Notes: generated by a model not told the origin, from the sequence alone. A stretch of 64,000 nucleotides of DNA from Hoyosella altamirensis (GCF_014191505.1 NZ_JACHWS010000003.1:992001-1056000), one strand, 5' to 3'; shown: positions 18,720 to 28,466, counted from the first letter of the stretch. A program made the numbers and translations.

Positions 18720-18923
18720 TAACCCCCTCGGTGAAGTGATCTTGGTCACCTTTCTTACCTCAGCCTGCTGGGCGACGTGAGATGAATCGCAACTTTTCTG
18801 ACATGCAGTGGTTAAAATGCCCCACCGAAATCCCTCATGCGGGAATGCGAACCCGAGACGCGACATGCCGGCGGGCCGTGCGGGAAGTAGTCGTTGCGGC
18901 GCGATATGCGACAGAATTGACCA

Positions 18924-20723
18924 GTGACCGATTCGCAGCCGCCGCAGGACCCCCACTTCGGTGGGCGGCGCGGGTCTGAGGATTGGGCGGGGCGCCATCC
19001 TGGCGGCCACAACTATCCGCCTTCACCGGCCCGGCCCCAGTTGCCGCCACTCGACCCGCTCCCCCAGCAGGACACCTCGCGCCCCCGGTCCGCCTCGCAT
19101 GGGCCCGAGGCGCCCCGGCTGCCGAAAAAGATCACGGTCACGAGAGTGGCTGCCATGCGTAGTCGGCAGCTGACGAAACAGGGCATCAACACATTCCGCA
19201 GGGCCGCAACAGCTGACGGCGCCGACAAGTCCGGGCTCACCGCACTGACGTACGCCACCATCGCAAACTTCGCGACCGATGCGGCAGTCGCCATCGCGCT
19301 CGCGAACACACTCTTTTTCTCGGCGACAACTGCCGAGAGCCGCGGCATGGTGGCCTTGTACCTGTTGATCACGCTGGCGCCGTTCGCCATCATCGCGCCG
19401 CTGATCGGCCCCGCGCTTGACCGCGTGCAGCGCGGACGGCGACTCGCGCTCGCCGCGTCCTTCTTCGGCAGAACAGTCCTGGTGCTTGTCCTGCTGTTCA
19501 ACTACAACAGCGCGGCTGGCAGTTTCGATCCGTGGGTGCTGTACCCGGCGGCGCTGGGAATGCTAGTTCTGAGTAAGACCTTCGGGGTACTGAAGGCCGC
19601 AGTGACGCCGCGCGTTCTGCCACCCGGAATCGACCTTGTCCGAACGAACTCACGCCTCACGGTCTTCGGACTTGTCGTCGGAACGATCACGGTGGGTGCT
19701 ATCGCCGGGGGTGTCGAGGCGGTCGTCGGACGGCTGTTCGAGCTCCCCGGTGCCATGTTCCTCCTGATTGGCATCACCCTGACAGGCGCCTTCCTGAGTA
19801 TGCGGATTCCGTCCTGGGTGGAAGTCACCGAAGGAGAAGTCCCGGCGACGCTCACCTACCACGGTGACGGCCGGGACCGTGACCCGTCCACACGGCCCAT
19901 GGCAGCTGTGCTGGGCACCCGCAGGCAGCCGCTCGGCCGGGCCGTGCTGACGAGTTTGTGGGGCAACTGCACGATCCGGGTTTTGACCGGCTTCCTCACC
20001 CTCTACGTCGCGTTTGTCGCGAAGTCGCGGACAGAGCACGCCCCGATGATGCAGGTCGCGATGCTCGGCCTTGTCGGCGTGGCGGCTGCGGTGGGCAACT
20101 TCGGCGGTAACGCGGCCGGTGCACGGCTGAAACTCGGAAGACCAGCGGTGATCGTGCTGCGTTGCGTTTGCGCGGTCACAGCGGTGGCGTTGTTCGCAGC
20201 CCTGACGGACAGTCTCGCGACCGCTGCAGTCGCAGCGCTTGTGGCCGCGGCAGCGAGCGCGCTCGCCAAAGTATCGCTGGATGCTTCGCTGCAGAACGAC
20301 ATCCCCGATCGCTCCCGCGCTTCCGCTTTCGGCAGATCGGAGACGGCGCTGCAACTCAGCTGGGTGCTGGGTGGTGCGCTCGGGATCCTGCTGCCGACCG
20401 AGTATTGGATCGGGTTCACGGTGGTGAGCGGCCTGCTGGTGATCGGGCTGACGCAAACAATCCTCACGTTCCGGGGCATGTCGCTGCTGCCTGGGCTGGG
20501 TGGCCGCCGGCCCGACCGGGCCGCGCCGGAAGGGCAGCCCGAGCCGCCCACAGTCACTGGTTTCAGCGCGCCACGGTCGAAGCAAGGTTCACAACCGCCG
20601 ATGGCGTGGGTGAGTACGCGGCGCGACGACGTATCCTCCGAAGCAGCGGATTCGGGGCCGCCCGCGTATCGCCCCGGGCCCACAACCCGACCGCCCAGTG
20701 ACAGCACCACCGAGGAGAAGTAG
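18924..20723 (+). CDS. MFS-type transporter
   Basis: A 599-residue integral membrane protein with about twelve predicted helices (about residues 100-530) between a hydrophilic, proline-rich N-terminal region of about 90 residues and a disordered Pro/Ser-rich C-terminal tail. It matches the family of M. tuberculosis Rv0876c. An MFS-like cytoplasmic loop motif is seen as GPALDRVQRGRRLALA. The substrate is unknown. It starts with GTG. The DUF2771 gene follows after 6 bases, so the two probably form an operon. Confidence 0.85.
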   Translation: MTDSQPPQDPHFGGRRGSEDWAGRHPGGHNYPPSPARPQLPPLDPLPQQDTSRPRSASHGPEAPRLPKKITVTRVAAMRSRQLTKQGINTFRRAATADGADKSGLTALTYATIANFATDAAVAIALANTLFFSATTAESRGMVALYLLITLAPFAIIAPLIGPALDRVQRGRRLALAASFFGRTVLVLVLLFNYNSAAGSFDPWVLYPAALGMLVLSKTFGVLKAAVTPRVLPPGIDLVRTNSRLTVFGLVVGTITVGAIAGGVEAVVGRLFELPGAMFLLIGITLTGAFLSMRIPSWVEVTEGEVPATLTYHGDGRDRDPSTRPMAAVLGTRRQPLGRAVLTSLWGNCTIRVLTGFLTLYVAFVAKSRTEHAPMMQVAMLGLVGVAAAVGNFGGNAAGARLKLGRPAVIVLRCVCAVTAVALFAALTDSLATAAVAALVAAAASALAKVSLDASLQNDIPDRSRASAFGRSETALQLSWVLGGALGILLPTEYWIGFTVVSGLLVIGLTQTILTFRGMSLLPGLGGRRPDRAAPEGQPEPPTVTGFSAPRSKQGSQPPMAWVSTRRDDVSSEAADSGPPAYRPGPTTRPPSDSTTEEK

Positions 20724-20729
20724 CTGCAC

Positions 20730-21329
20730 ATGCCTGTTTCCCGCAAGTTCATTGCCATTGTGGCTGCCGTGGCGGTGGTATCGGCACTCGGAGTAGCGGC
20801 AGTAATCGCAGCGCAAGCACATTTTCGCGGCGATGAGCCCCACCGGCCGCACCTCACGGTCTATTCAGCAGGCAATGCTAAAGAAGTTGACGCCTTCCAG
20901 TACTGCGACCTCGTTAAATTGGCCGAAGTCAGTCAGCGCTGGGCAGAGCAGCAGCCCCTCTCGCCTGAGCAGGAAATCGAAGCGACCATCGATTTCGCCG
21001 ACACGTGCGACCCGGAAGGACAACCCGCGCTGATCAATATCCGGCCAGACGAAACCGTACAGATTTCGCTGCCGAAGGAGATCGCTGGCGCACCGTGGAG
21101 TCTTCTGGCGCTGTATGAAGACAACGAGGCGAGGGAGATCGACGTCATCGACGACATGCACCGCCCCAGTGAACGCCGCTCAGTTTCCCTGCCGACATTC
21201 AATGACGACGGCCTCGCCCTGCGGATCGTCGAAATCAAGCTTCCGATGGGGATTGTCGACGCAGCTACAGGGGAGCAGTCAATCGTCTCGCATGCGACGT
21301 GGGCAATCCACACCCAGATCATGAGCTAG
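20730..21329 (+). CDS. DUF2771 exported protein
   Basis: A 199-residue protein with an N-terminal membrane/signal helix (FIAIVAAVAVVSALGVAAVI) and an extracytoplasmic domain. It matches the DUF2771 family, whose M. tuberculosis member Rv0875c lies beside the same MFS gene. Two cysteines (FQYCDLV, ADTCDPEG) could form a disulfide. The conserved pairing suggests that it assists the transporter, which is inference. A strong terminator follows. Confidence 0.8.
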   Translation: MPVSRKFIAIVAAVAVVSALGVAAVIAAQAHFRGDEPHRPHLTVYSAGNAKEVDAFQYCDLVKLAEVSQRWAEQQPLSPEQEIEATIDFADTCDPEGQPALINIRPDETVQISLPKEIAGAPWSLLALYEDNEAREIDVIDDMHRPSERRSVSLPTFNDDGLALRIVEIKLPMGIVDAATGEQSIVSHATWAIHTQIMS

Positions 21330-21345
21330 CGCGGCAGCAATAGCG

Positions 21346-21380
21346 AAGCGGGCCCGGTGAATGTCTCACCAGGCCCGCTT
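21346..21380. terminator. Hairpin terminator between DUF2771 gene and cspB
   Basis: Arms 21346-21360 and 21366-21380 pair over 15 positions with one C/A mismatch, around a 5-base loop. The outer AAGC/GCTT ends give short A and T flanks, so it may serve both convergent genes. Confidence 0.85.
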
Positions 21381-21404
21381 TGTCGTTTGGATGTGCGACT
21401 GCGG

Positions 21405-21812
21405 CTAAGCGTCGAGCTCGCGTGCAACAGCGCGGATTACCTCAGCGAGGCGTTGCGACTGCTTGCGCTCCGGATAGCGACCCTTGTCCAGGGATGGCTG
21501 CACGGATGCTTCGAGGAGCTTGATCATGTCCTCGATCATGCTGTGCAACTCGTCGGGAGACCGGCGCTTGACAGGTGCCTCTTTCCGCGCAGCCTGCCGT
21601 ATCGACGGCAGCGGATCGAGCACCTTCACGCTCAGCGCCTGGGGTCCGCGGCGGCCCACAGCCATGCCGAACTCGACGCGCTGCCCAGGCTTCAGCGACT
21701 CCACCCCAGAAGGCAACGCGGAGGATCGCACATGCACGTCCTCACCGTCGTCCTGCGATAGAAAGCCGAAACCCTTCTCCGCGTCGTACCACTTGACCTT
21801 GCCGGTAGGCAC
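21405..21812 (-). CDS. cspB: Cold-shock-domain protein with C-terminal extension
   Basis: A 135-residue RNA/DNA-binding protein. The cold-shock domain occupies residues 1-65 ([17 protein letters not shown] with RNP1-like KGFGFL, then [11 protein letters not shown]). A helical extension of about 70 residues follows ([17 protein letters not shown] and KGRYPERK), as in M. tuberculosis CspB (Rv0871), which has the same length. The GTG at 21812 is chosen because homology begins there; the frame runs open upstream to 22073. The 200 bases shared with the divergent membrane-protein gene leave room for a long 5' leader, a common feature of cold-shock mRNAs. Confidence 0.9.
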   Translation of the reverse strand: MPTGKVKWYDAEKGFGFLSQDDGEDVHVRSSALPSGVESLKPGQRVEFGMAVGRRGPQALSVKVLDPLPSIRQAARKEAPVKRRSPDELHSMIEDMIKLLEASVQPSLDKGRYPERKQSQRLAEVIRAVARELDA

Positions 21813-22012
21813 CCTCGTCACCCGCTCATCACTAGCTACTTCATCAGCGCACGTGCATGGGTATGCACGCACGAACGCACCCTGCGCACTGCAGGATGCG
21901 TCACGCCTATATCGTAGCGCCTCCGCCGCGCCTGCCGCATTCGTGTAATCCGGTGCACACTCTTGCGCTTCAGCACAGTCATCACCGGCAACACAGCGGT
22001 ACCGTTGTTCCT

Positions 22013-22273
22013 GTGGCTCAGGAATCTGCAGTGACCTCAACACGGTCCCCGCGTCGGCAAGAACCTTCTTCACGCGCGGAGACAGTGGCGCTATGGGTTG
22101 GCATGGCGCTTTTCCTCATCGGCGTCATCGCGCTAACGTCGATCTTCGTCATTCACATTGCGGGCGGCGCACCGATCACAGCGCTGTATCTCATCAGTCT
22201 TCTGTGTCCGCTCGGACTCACTGTGGCGTTCTTCACCACCGTGCTGACCGGCGGGCGCAGGCGGGTGAAATAG
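22013..22273 (+). CDS. Small membrane protein upstream of YccF
   Basis: An 86-residue protein with a charged N-terminal third ([13 protein letters not shown]) and two membrane helices (about residues 28-48 and 56-78), ending GGRRRVK. GTG at 22013 is chosen because TACCGT (22000-22005) lies 7 bases upstream, the leaderless arrangement seen elsewhere here; GTG 22031 is an alternative. The next gene starts immediately after its stop, so they are co-translated. I do not recognise a family. Confidence 0.65.
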   Translation: MAQESAVTSTRSPRRQEPSSRAETVALWVGMALFLIGVIALTSIFVIHIAGGAPITALYLISLLCPLGLTVAFFTTVLTGGRRRVK

Positions 22274-22714
22274 ATGCTGCGCATCCTTCTCAACATCATC
22301 TGGCTGATGTTCGGGGGCATCTGGCTCGCCCTGGGCTACATGCTCGCCGGAATCATCTGTTTCATCCTCATCATCACGATCCCTTTCGGCATCGCCGCGT
22401 TCCGGATCGCCATTTACGCTCTGTGGCCGTTTGGCAGCCGGGTGATCAACAAGCCCACCTCGGGCTTGCCGAGCTTCGTGGGGAACATCATCTGGCTGAT
22501 CGTGGCGGGCGTCTGGCTCGCGCTCGGTCACATCGTCACCGCTTTCCTGCAGGCGATAACGATCATTGGGATCCCCCTCGCAATCGGCAATCTCAAAATG
22601 ATCCCGATTTCGCTGATGCCGCTCGGGAAACAGATCGTTCCGGCTGATCAGCCCACATTCCCGTATCCGGGCAGCCCTGGGCCCTACCGGGCACAGAACC
22701 ACTATCCGCGGTGA
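22274..22714 (+). CDS. YccF-family (DUF307) membrane protein
   Basis: A 146-residue inner-membrane protein with an obvious internal duplication: NIIWLMFGGIWLALGYM and NIIWLIVAGVWLALGHI begin two similar halves, each continuing into a Pro-containing helix and a WPFGS/MPLGK end. This is the YccF fold, seen also in M. tuberculosis Rv0870c. It begins right at the stop of the preceding gene. Function unknown. Confidence 0.88.
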   Translation: MLRILLNIIWLMFGGIWLALGYMLAGIICFILIITIPFGIAAFRIAIYALWPFGSRVINKPTSGLPSFVGNIIWLIVAGVWLALGHIVTAFLQAITIIGIPLAIGNLKMIPISLMPLGKQIVPADQPTFPYPGSPGPYRAQNHYPR

Positions 22715-22769
22715 TCAGGCAGTTAGGCCACTCTGCATAATCCGGCCGGAGTAGGTACGCTGGCGTGAT

Positions 22770-23879
22770 ATGTCAGCAGTAGGGCTCGGAATTCCCTCGG
22801 TGGCTCGGGAAGAAAGCCGGGCCGCCCAGCTCGGCCTGGGCAGTGACGTGGGGCCAGCACCTACGACGGGGCCGCTAATCGACACGTTCGGCCGGGTCGC
22901 GCGGGACTTGCGAGTATCGCTGACGGACCGCTGCAACCTTCGCTGCACGTATTGCATGCCGGCCGAGGGGCTCGACTGGATGCCCAGCGAGGAGATGCTG
23001 AGCGTCAGCGAACTGCAACGGCTTATCAAGGTCGCCGTCACTATGCTCGGCGTACAGGAAATTCGCTTCACGGGCGGTGAGCCGTTGTTGTATGCCCGTA
23101 TCACCGAGCTCGTGGCCTACACCGCATCCCTGGCGCCCCGCCCGGACATCTCTCTCACAACCAACGCGCTTGGACTGGCCCGCAAAGCCGCCAGCCTGAA
23201 GGCTGCCGGTCTTGATCGGGTGAACGTATCCCTCGATACGGTCAATTCCAGGAATTTCCACACCCTGACGCGACGTGACCGCCTTTCCGACGTGCTGGCT
23301 GGCCTGTCCGCTGCTGCGGAGGCCGGTCTGACACCAGTCAAGGTCAATGCGGTGCTTCAGCCGGGAATCAACGACAAGGATGCCGCAGACCTTCTGCAGT
23401 TTTGCCTGGATCATGGATATGAGCTTCGCTTCATCGAGCAGATGCCACTCGACGCGGGGCACGGCTGGACTCGTGACAGCTGCATCACCGCGGAGCAAAT
23501 ACTGCACTCGCTGTCAGAGCGCTTCACCCTCACTCCGCACGCCGAGCGGCGCGGCTCGGCCCCCGCGGAGCGATTCCTAGTCGACGGCGGTCCTGCGACG
23601 GTCGGCATTATCGCCTCCGTCACACGGCCGTTCTGCGGTGACTGTGACCGCACCCGTCTTACCGCAGACGGGCAGATTCGCAGCTGCCTGTTCTCCCATG
23701 GCGAGACAGACTTGCGGGCACTTCTGCGCGGCGCCACTGGTGTTTCGGATGGAGCCGATGGCGATGAAATACTTGCCCAAGCATGGCGGGAGGCGATGTG
23801 GCGCAAACTTCCGGGGCATGCGATCAACGATCCCGGCTTCCTTCAGCCAAGCCGGTCCATGAGTGCGATTGGCGGTTAG
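22770..23879 (+). CDS. moaA: GTP 3',8-cyclase MoaA (molybdenum cofactor)
   Basis: A 369-residue radical SAM enzyme for the first step of molybdenum cofactor synthesis (GTP to 3',8-cH2GTP, then cPMP with MoaC). The N-terminal [4Fe-4S]/SAM motif reads DRCNLRCTYCM and the substrate-side cluster motif FCGDCDRTRLT, with a later cysteine in IRSCLFS. It ends in GG, as active MoaA proteins do. TACGCT (22756-22761) lies 8 bases before the ATG, consistent with a leaderless mRNA. moaD follows after 2 bases. Confidence 0.95.
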   Translation: MSAVGLGIPSVAREESRAAQLGLGSDVGPAPTTGPLIDTFGRVARDLRVSLTDRCNLRCTYCMPAEGLDWMPSEEMLSVSELQRLIKVAVTMLGVQEIRFTGGEPLLYARITELVAYTASLAPRPDISLTTNALGLARKAASLKAAGLDRVNVSLDTVNSRNFHTLTRRDRLSDVLAGLSAAAEAGLTPVKVNAVLQPGINDKDAADLLQFCLDHGYELRFIEQMPLDAGHGWTRDSCITAEQILHSLSERFTLTPHAERRGSAPAERFLVDGGPATVGIIASVTRPFCGDCDRTRLTADGQIRSCLFSHGETDLRALLRGATGVSDGADGDEILAQAWREAMWRKLPGHAINDPGFLQPSRSMSAIGG

Positions 23880-23881
23880 GC

Positions 23882-24130
23882 GTGACGATTACGGTTCGCT
23901 ACTTCGCGGCGGCAAGCCGGGCCGCCGGCACGCCCGAAGAAACCTGCACTATCGAGCCTGGTTCCACACTCGCACAATTGATTGCCAGCCTTTCTGACCG
24001 AAATGCGGAGCTTGCCCGAGTACTCGGTAAATGCCAGTTTCTCATTGACGAGACGGCTGTCACTGATACCTCCATCGAAATCACCGAGGGCAACACCGTG
24101 GACGTCTTGCCCCCATTTGCAGGGGGATGA
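23882..24130 (+). CDS. moaD: Molybdopterin synthase small subunit MoaD
   Basis: An 82-residue ubiquitin-fold sulfur carrier for molybdopterin synthase. It starts at GTG 23882, two bases after the moaA stop (a longer frame from 23783 lies inside moaA and is rejected). The C-terminus VLPPFAGG carries the Gly-Gly that becomes the thiocarboxylate. Its partner MoaE is encoded 4.4 kb away on the other strand. Confidence 0.93.
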   Translation: MTITVRYFAAASRAAGTPEETCTIEPGSTLAQLIASLSDRNAELARVLGKCQFLIDETAVTDTSIEITEGNTVDVLPPFAGG

Positions 24131-24186
24131 CGCGACCCGACAGGTTCGTTTGTCTCAAATTTTGAGATCTCACCGTCGCCGATCCG

Positions 24187-24201
24187 GTGAGGCTCGTCAC
24201 A
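24187..24201. promoter_or_regulatory. CRP/GlxR-like operator upstream of rpfA
   Basis: GTGA-N6-TCACA (GTGAGGCTCGTCACA) matches the core of the actinobacterial CRP consensus TGTGA-N6-TCACA on all but the first base. In M. tuberculosis rpfA is a known direct CRP target, which supports the call. Confidence 0.65.
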
Positions 24202-24384
24202 TAACGAACGGATAACGAGATGATATCTTTTCGTGATTTCCGCAGTGCTAGCTGGTCGTTTGCCCCAGTTTAACGCGTATAGTAATCAATTCTTAAATAA
24301 TAACGCGGGTCACAGAGTGGGGTGACGACACCGCGATCGCAACGTAGCGTCTACCGCGGCTGAGCAAACCAGCCACCCCGGCAC

Positions 24385-25161
<777 letters not shown>

Positions 25162-25236
25162 TCCGCACGGATCACATGCCAATTGAATAATCGTCCCAGT
25201 GGCACCTCCCTCCCCCTTCCGTGCCACCGGGGCTGT

Positions 25237-25276
25237 GTGAAACCCCGCACCTCTCCCCCCTCGGTGCGGGGTTCAC
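25237..25276 (+). terminator. Hairpin terminator after rpfA
   Basis: Arms GTGAAACCCCGCACC (25237-25251) and GGTGCGGGGTTCAC (25263-25276) pair with a single-base bulge around a C-rich loop. It ends 35 bases before the DUF2277 gene. Confidence 0.8.
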
Positions 25277-25311
25277 GCGTCCTTGCCGCAAAATCCCCGT
25301 ACCGTGGAGGT

Positions 25312-25578
25312 ATGTGCCGAAATATCACTGTGCTGCGTGGGCTCGAACCCCCAGCGACACAGGAGGAGATCCAGGCCGCGGCAGTCCAGTACGTCCGCAA
25401 GGTGGCGGGTATTTCCAAAGTGTCAGATACCACCCGCGAGGCGTTCGATGCGGCCGTAGCTGATGTGGCAGCAGCAACGACGCGCCTGCTAGAGCAACTC
25501 CCCGCCCGCAAGCAGCCACCGCCCACTGTGCCACCGCTGCGCAGACCCGAGGTCATTGCACGACTGCACCAAGCGTGA
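25312..25578 (+). CDS. DUF2277 protein
   Basis: An 88-residue soluble protein beginning MCRNITVLRGLEPPATQEEI, the signature of the small DUF2277 family found across actinobacteria and proteobacteria. The rest is helical (AAAVQYVRKVAG, TREAFDAAVADVA). ATG 25312 follows GGAGG closely; the frame extending to 25183 runs through the rpfA terminator and is rejected. Function unknown. Confidence 0.85.
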   Translation: MCRNITVLRGLEPPATQEEIQAAAVQYVRKVAGISKVSDTTREAFDAAVADVAAATTRLLEQLPARKQPPPTVPPLRRPEVIARLHQA

Positions 25579-25593
25579 GCGGACGCCTGTCAC

Positions 25594-26601
25594 ATGCGTG
25601 ACTTCCTCTGCCGCACATGCGGCCAGCGGTTGACGTTCGAGAACACCCAGTGCCTCCGCTGCCGTAGCTTCCTCGGCTTCCATCTGCCGAGCCGCTCCTT
25701 AGTAGTCCTCGATGAGTCGGGTGCCACACAGATCAAGGGCACCGAGTGGGTTCGTTGCGCTAATCGCAAACTTGCGCACTGTAACTGGCTAGTGCCCACC
25801 GGCTCAGCGTCACCGCTGTGTGCGTCGTGTGCCCTGACACGAACCCGGCCCGCCGAAGAGGATCCGCTGTTCCGGGAGTTCGCGAATGCGGAGACTGCGA
25901 AGCGACGGGTGATACTGGAGCTAGACGAGTTAGGCCTGCCGCTCGCTGGCCGCGATGAAGATCCCCGGCGCGGACTCGGATTCGACTTGCTTTCCAGCGT
26001 CGGCGAGAGGGTCATCACCGGGCACGCCAGCGGACTGATTACGCTTGATCTGGCCGAGGGTGACGACTTACACCGCGAACGACTGCGCGTCGAGATGGAT
26101 GAGCCATACCGGACGCTCGTGGGCCATTTCCGGCACGAGATCGGCCACTACTACCAGATGGTGCTTATCAACACAACGGACCGTCGCGCAACCTACGACG
26201 CTCTCTTCGGTGACTTCAACGCTGACTATCAAGCGGCGCTGAAACGCCATTACCGTGAGGGACCCCCGGACGGCTGGTCTGCCGACTACGTTTCGTCTTA
26301 CGCGACGATGCATCCAGCGGAAGACTGGGCGGAAACATTCGCCCACTACCTGCATATCCGGGATGCCCTTGACACCGCCGCCGCGTTCGGATTCGCGCCA
26401 TCCGGCGCGTCGCTGGCGAACGATCTGAGCGGTGACGCGGGCTTCAACCGGATCATCGATTGGTGGTTGCCACTAGCGTGGGCCCTTAATCAGGTCAACA
26501 GGTCGATGGGTCACTCGGATCTGTATCCGTTCGTGCTGCGCGGGCCGGTGCTGAAGAAGATGCGTTTCATTCATCAGCTGGTTCAGCAACCGCGCTACTA
26601 G
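25594..26601 (+). CDS. Zinc-ribbon protein with putative zinc metallopeptidase domain
   Basis: A 335-residue protein of the 'putative zinc-binding metallopeptidase' family. An N-terminal zinc ribbon is evident (FLCRTCGQRL, QCLRCRSFLGF), with further cysteines in ANRKLAHCNW and PLCASCAL. The gluzincin-like motif HEIGHYY (about residues 184-190) supplies two metal histidines and the catalytic Glu; MHPAEDWAETFAHYLHI downstream provides probable third ligands. No signal peptide, so it is likely cytoplasmic. Substrate unknown. Confidence 0.83.
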   Translation: MRDFLCRTCGQRLTFENTQCLRCRSFLGFHLPSRSLVVLDESGATQIKGTEWVRCANRKLAHCNWLVPTGSASPLCASCALTRTRPAEEDPLFREFANAETAKRRVILELDELGLPLAGRDEDPRRGLGFDLLSSVGERVITGHASGLITLDLAEGDDLHRERLRVEMDEPYRTLVGHFRHEIGHYYQMVLINTTDRRATYDALFGDFNADYQAALKRHYREGPPDGWSADYVSSYATMHPAEDWAETFAHYLHIRDALDTAAAFGFAPSGASLANDLSGDAGFNRIIDWWLPLAWALNQVNRSMGHSDLYPFVLRGPVLKKMRFIHQLVQQPRY

Positions 26602-26804
26602 CGGCTTTGCCCTACTGGGCATGGGCCGGCCGTTCCACCAGGCACTCGCCCGCGCGTTACCCTTTCGAGTTGATTTAGTTATCTATTCGTGATTTTTCGT
26701 GTTATTTCCCCGTTACCTTCACCGACCATTGTTAGGGGCGTGCACAGCAGGACCCCGCAGGGCATTCCGCCCGCGATCACGCCGCACGAAGGGACCTTTC
26801 AGTC

Positions 26805-27200
26805 ATGAACGCTATCGAACCTGCCACCAGCGAAGACCTCACCCTGTCGATCGAGCAGCGCGCCGACGAATCGATACTGCTGATTGTCAGCGGCACCCTC
26901 GATGCCCTGTCCCTGCCCCGGCTCTTCAATACTTTCGCGCTGATCGGCGGGATCGACCGGTTGTTCATCGACATGCGCCGCATTCACTTCTGCTCGATCT
27001 CGGCGGTCCGTGCGCTCACGGAATTGAACCGGCGCTCAGCTTTCCGGAACACAGCCGTCACGGTCATCGCCGGCGAGTACCTGAGAGACATGTTCGCGCT
27101 CGCGGGCCGCCGCGGCACCATAGCTGTGCGTCACGACCTTCCGGAAGCACCAGAACGTTCGAACGTCTCTCGTCGGCGACTCGCTTTAATCGCCCAGTAA
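26805..27200 (+). CDS. STAS-domain protein (anti-sigma factor antagonist-like)
   Basis: A 131-residue single STAS domain with SIEQRADESILLIVSG-type beta strands, GTLDALS, and the regulatory loop LFIDMRRIHFCSISAVRAL, where the serine is placed like the phosphorylated Ser of SpoIIAA/RsbV proteins. Such proteins bind anti-sigma kinases when unphosphorylated. No anti-sigma factor gene is adjacent. The convergent neighbour is the EAL-DICT gene, itself signalling-related. The ATG follows GAAGGGAC. Confidence 0.82.
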   Translation: MNAIEPATSEDLTLSIEQRADESILLIVSGTLDALSLPRLFNTFALIGGIDRLFIDMRRIHFCSISAVRALTELNRRSAFRNTAVTVIAGEYLRDMFALAGRRGTIAVRHDLPEAPERSNVSRRRLALIAQ

Positions 27201-27221
27201 ACCGCCCAGTAAATCGCCCAG
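27191..27221. repeat. 12-base tandem repeat at the STAS gene stop codon
   Basis: CGCCCAGTAAAC, CGCCCAGTAAAT and a partial CGCCCAG follow each other; the first copy contains the stop codon of the STAS gene. It lies in the 31-base space between the two convergent genes. Confidence 0.8.
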
Positions 27222-27231
27222 CGCGTGGCGG

Positions 27232-28425
27232 TCAGTCGAAACGTTCCAGGACCGCTCGTGCGCAACGTGCCACGACTTCACGGTCGTAGGTCACGATGTA
27301 GTCGAATTCGCGGTCGCGTTCCGCGCCGTCACTGTGCAGGTCCAGTGCGCTCAGCACGCAGGCGAAGTGGGGCGAAAGGACGATCACGTTCCACTCGTCG
27401 ACGAGCGGATCATTCGGATCAAGCGGGGCGCGGTGCACTCCATGCTCCGCGAATAGCCCCATCCCCGTGCCGTACACCCCAGCGAAGGCGACTCTTCGGC
27501 CGAGATTCTGCCAGCGTGACGCGGTTTTCGGCGTGAAGTTCGCCGCGTGCTGGAACGTGCCCAGGCACAACGCTTCTGCCCCGAGACCAGCGGCGAGCGA
27601 CTCTAGCCCGATACTCATTTCGATCAGAAGCTGCTTGGCGCTGCGCAGGGGCGTCCTGATTTCCGACACGATTTCGTGCGGTGTCCGGCTTGGCGGGTTC
27701 GGACCGCCGGAAGCGGGAAACACCAAAGGTAAACATGCTTCCGAGTTGAGCTGTGGCAGCGCCGAAACCGGTGGATACAGCTCCCCCATCCCGAACGCCG
27801 CACCCATTGCGGCAGCGCGCCGCCGCTGCGTCTCAGAATCCACGCCGTCCGCGATTATGACCGCGCCGCGCAGCTCCGCACAGCTCGCTATGCCGTGGAC
27901 CGCTCGTGAAATATCGGCATCTGGCCTGCGATGGATGAGGTCCGGGGACATGATCACGATGTCCGGTTCAAGGAGCGGTAGCAGAGCGAGCGATCGGGGC
28001 GTCGAACCAACCGAATCAAGCGCAACGAGACGACCGTCGTTCCGCGCAGCAGTCACAGCCTGTAACGCCTGAGCGGGATGGGCGCTGAACGCGTCGTGCG
28101 TAATCGTGACGACCTGGTGTGCAGTGGGCGGAAGCGCAGCGGCTGGGGGCGCATCGAGGTCAATGGTGAGCAGCGCCGGGACTTCAGTCTCGGCTAGCCC
28201 CGCCGACAGCTTGATCGTGTCGAGAGCTTTAGTTTCCTGCATGGACCGTGCTGCTTCGCGTAGGGCACGAGGCGCGGCGAACGTGCTCCCGGCGGGTCCG
28301 CGCAACTGAACATCGAATGCCGTGAGCACACCGTCGTAAAGCCTGCGTATGGGCGCGTACACCACTTCGACTAGGATGCCGCTAGTTTCAGACGTTGCTG
28401 CACCAGAAGGCGCGCTGACAAACAC
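27232..28425 (-). CDS. Degenerate EAL-domain protein with C-terminal DICT domain
   Basis: A 397-residue signalling protein. The N-terminal half aligns with EAL phosphodiesterases but its key residues are gone: the EAL site reads FDVQLRG, the DDFG metal motif reads LDSVGSTPRSL, and the catalytic Lys region reads IVIMSPDLI; only the AEGVE-like IIADGVDSETQ and the terminal FGMGELYPP remain recognisable. The C-terminal half (about residues 245-390; RSAKQLLIEMSIGLESLAAG, LGTFQHAANFTPKTASRW) fits the DICT sensory domain. It is therefore probably a c-di-GMP or protein-binding sensor rather than an enzyme. It lies 41 bases after moaE on the same strand and starts with GTG. Confidence 0.78.
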   Translation of the reverse strand: MFVSAPSGAATSETSGILVEVVYAPIRRLYDGVLTAFDVQLRGPAGSTFAAPRALREAARSMQETKALDTIKLSAGLAETEVPALLTIDLDAPPAAALPPTAHQVVTITHDAFSAHPAQALQAVTAARNDGRLVALDSVGSTPRSLALLPLLEPDIVIMSPDLIHRRPDADISRAVHGIASCAELRGAVIIADGVDSETQRRRAAAMGAAFGMGELYPPVSALPQLNSEACLPLVFPASGGPNPPSRTPHEIVSEIRTPLRSAKQLLIEMSIGLESLAAGLGAEALCLGTFQHAANFTPKTASRWQNLGRRVAFAGVYGTGMGLFAEHGVHRAPLDPNDPLVDEWNVIVLSPHFACVLSALDLHSDGAERDREFDYIVTYDREVVARCARAVLERFD

Positions 28426-28466
28426 AATTCACTGTGGCAAGAAAGCCTCTGCGGCACAAGCCTGGG

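Noticed and set aside
18720-19010. Upstream extension of the repeat lipoprotein frame
   Set aside because: It would place about 97 unrelated residues before a perfect lipoprotein signal peptide and run into the MFS gene start.
21857-22012. Upstream extension of the small membrane-protein gene
   Set aside because: The extension is Cys/His/Pro-rich and unlike the protein; a leaderless start at 22013 explains the gene better.
24296-24328. GTCAC-N8-GTGAC inverted repeat near the rpfA promoter as another CRP site
   Set aside because: The half-sites are in the opposite orientation to the CRP consensus and the spacing is eight, so it was not called.
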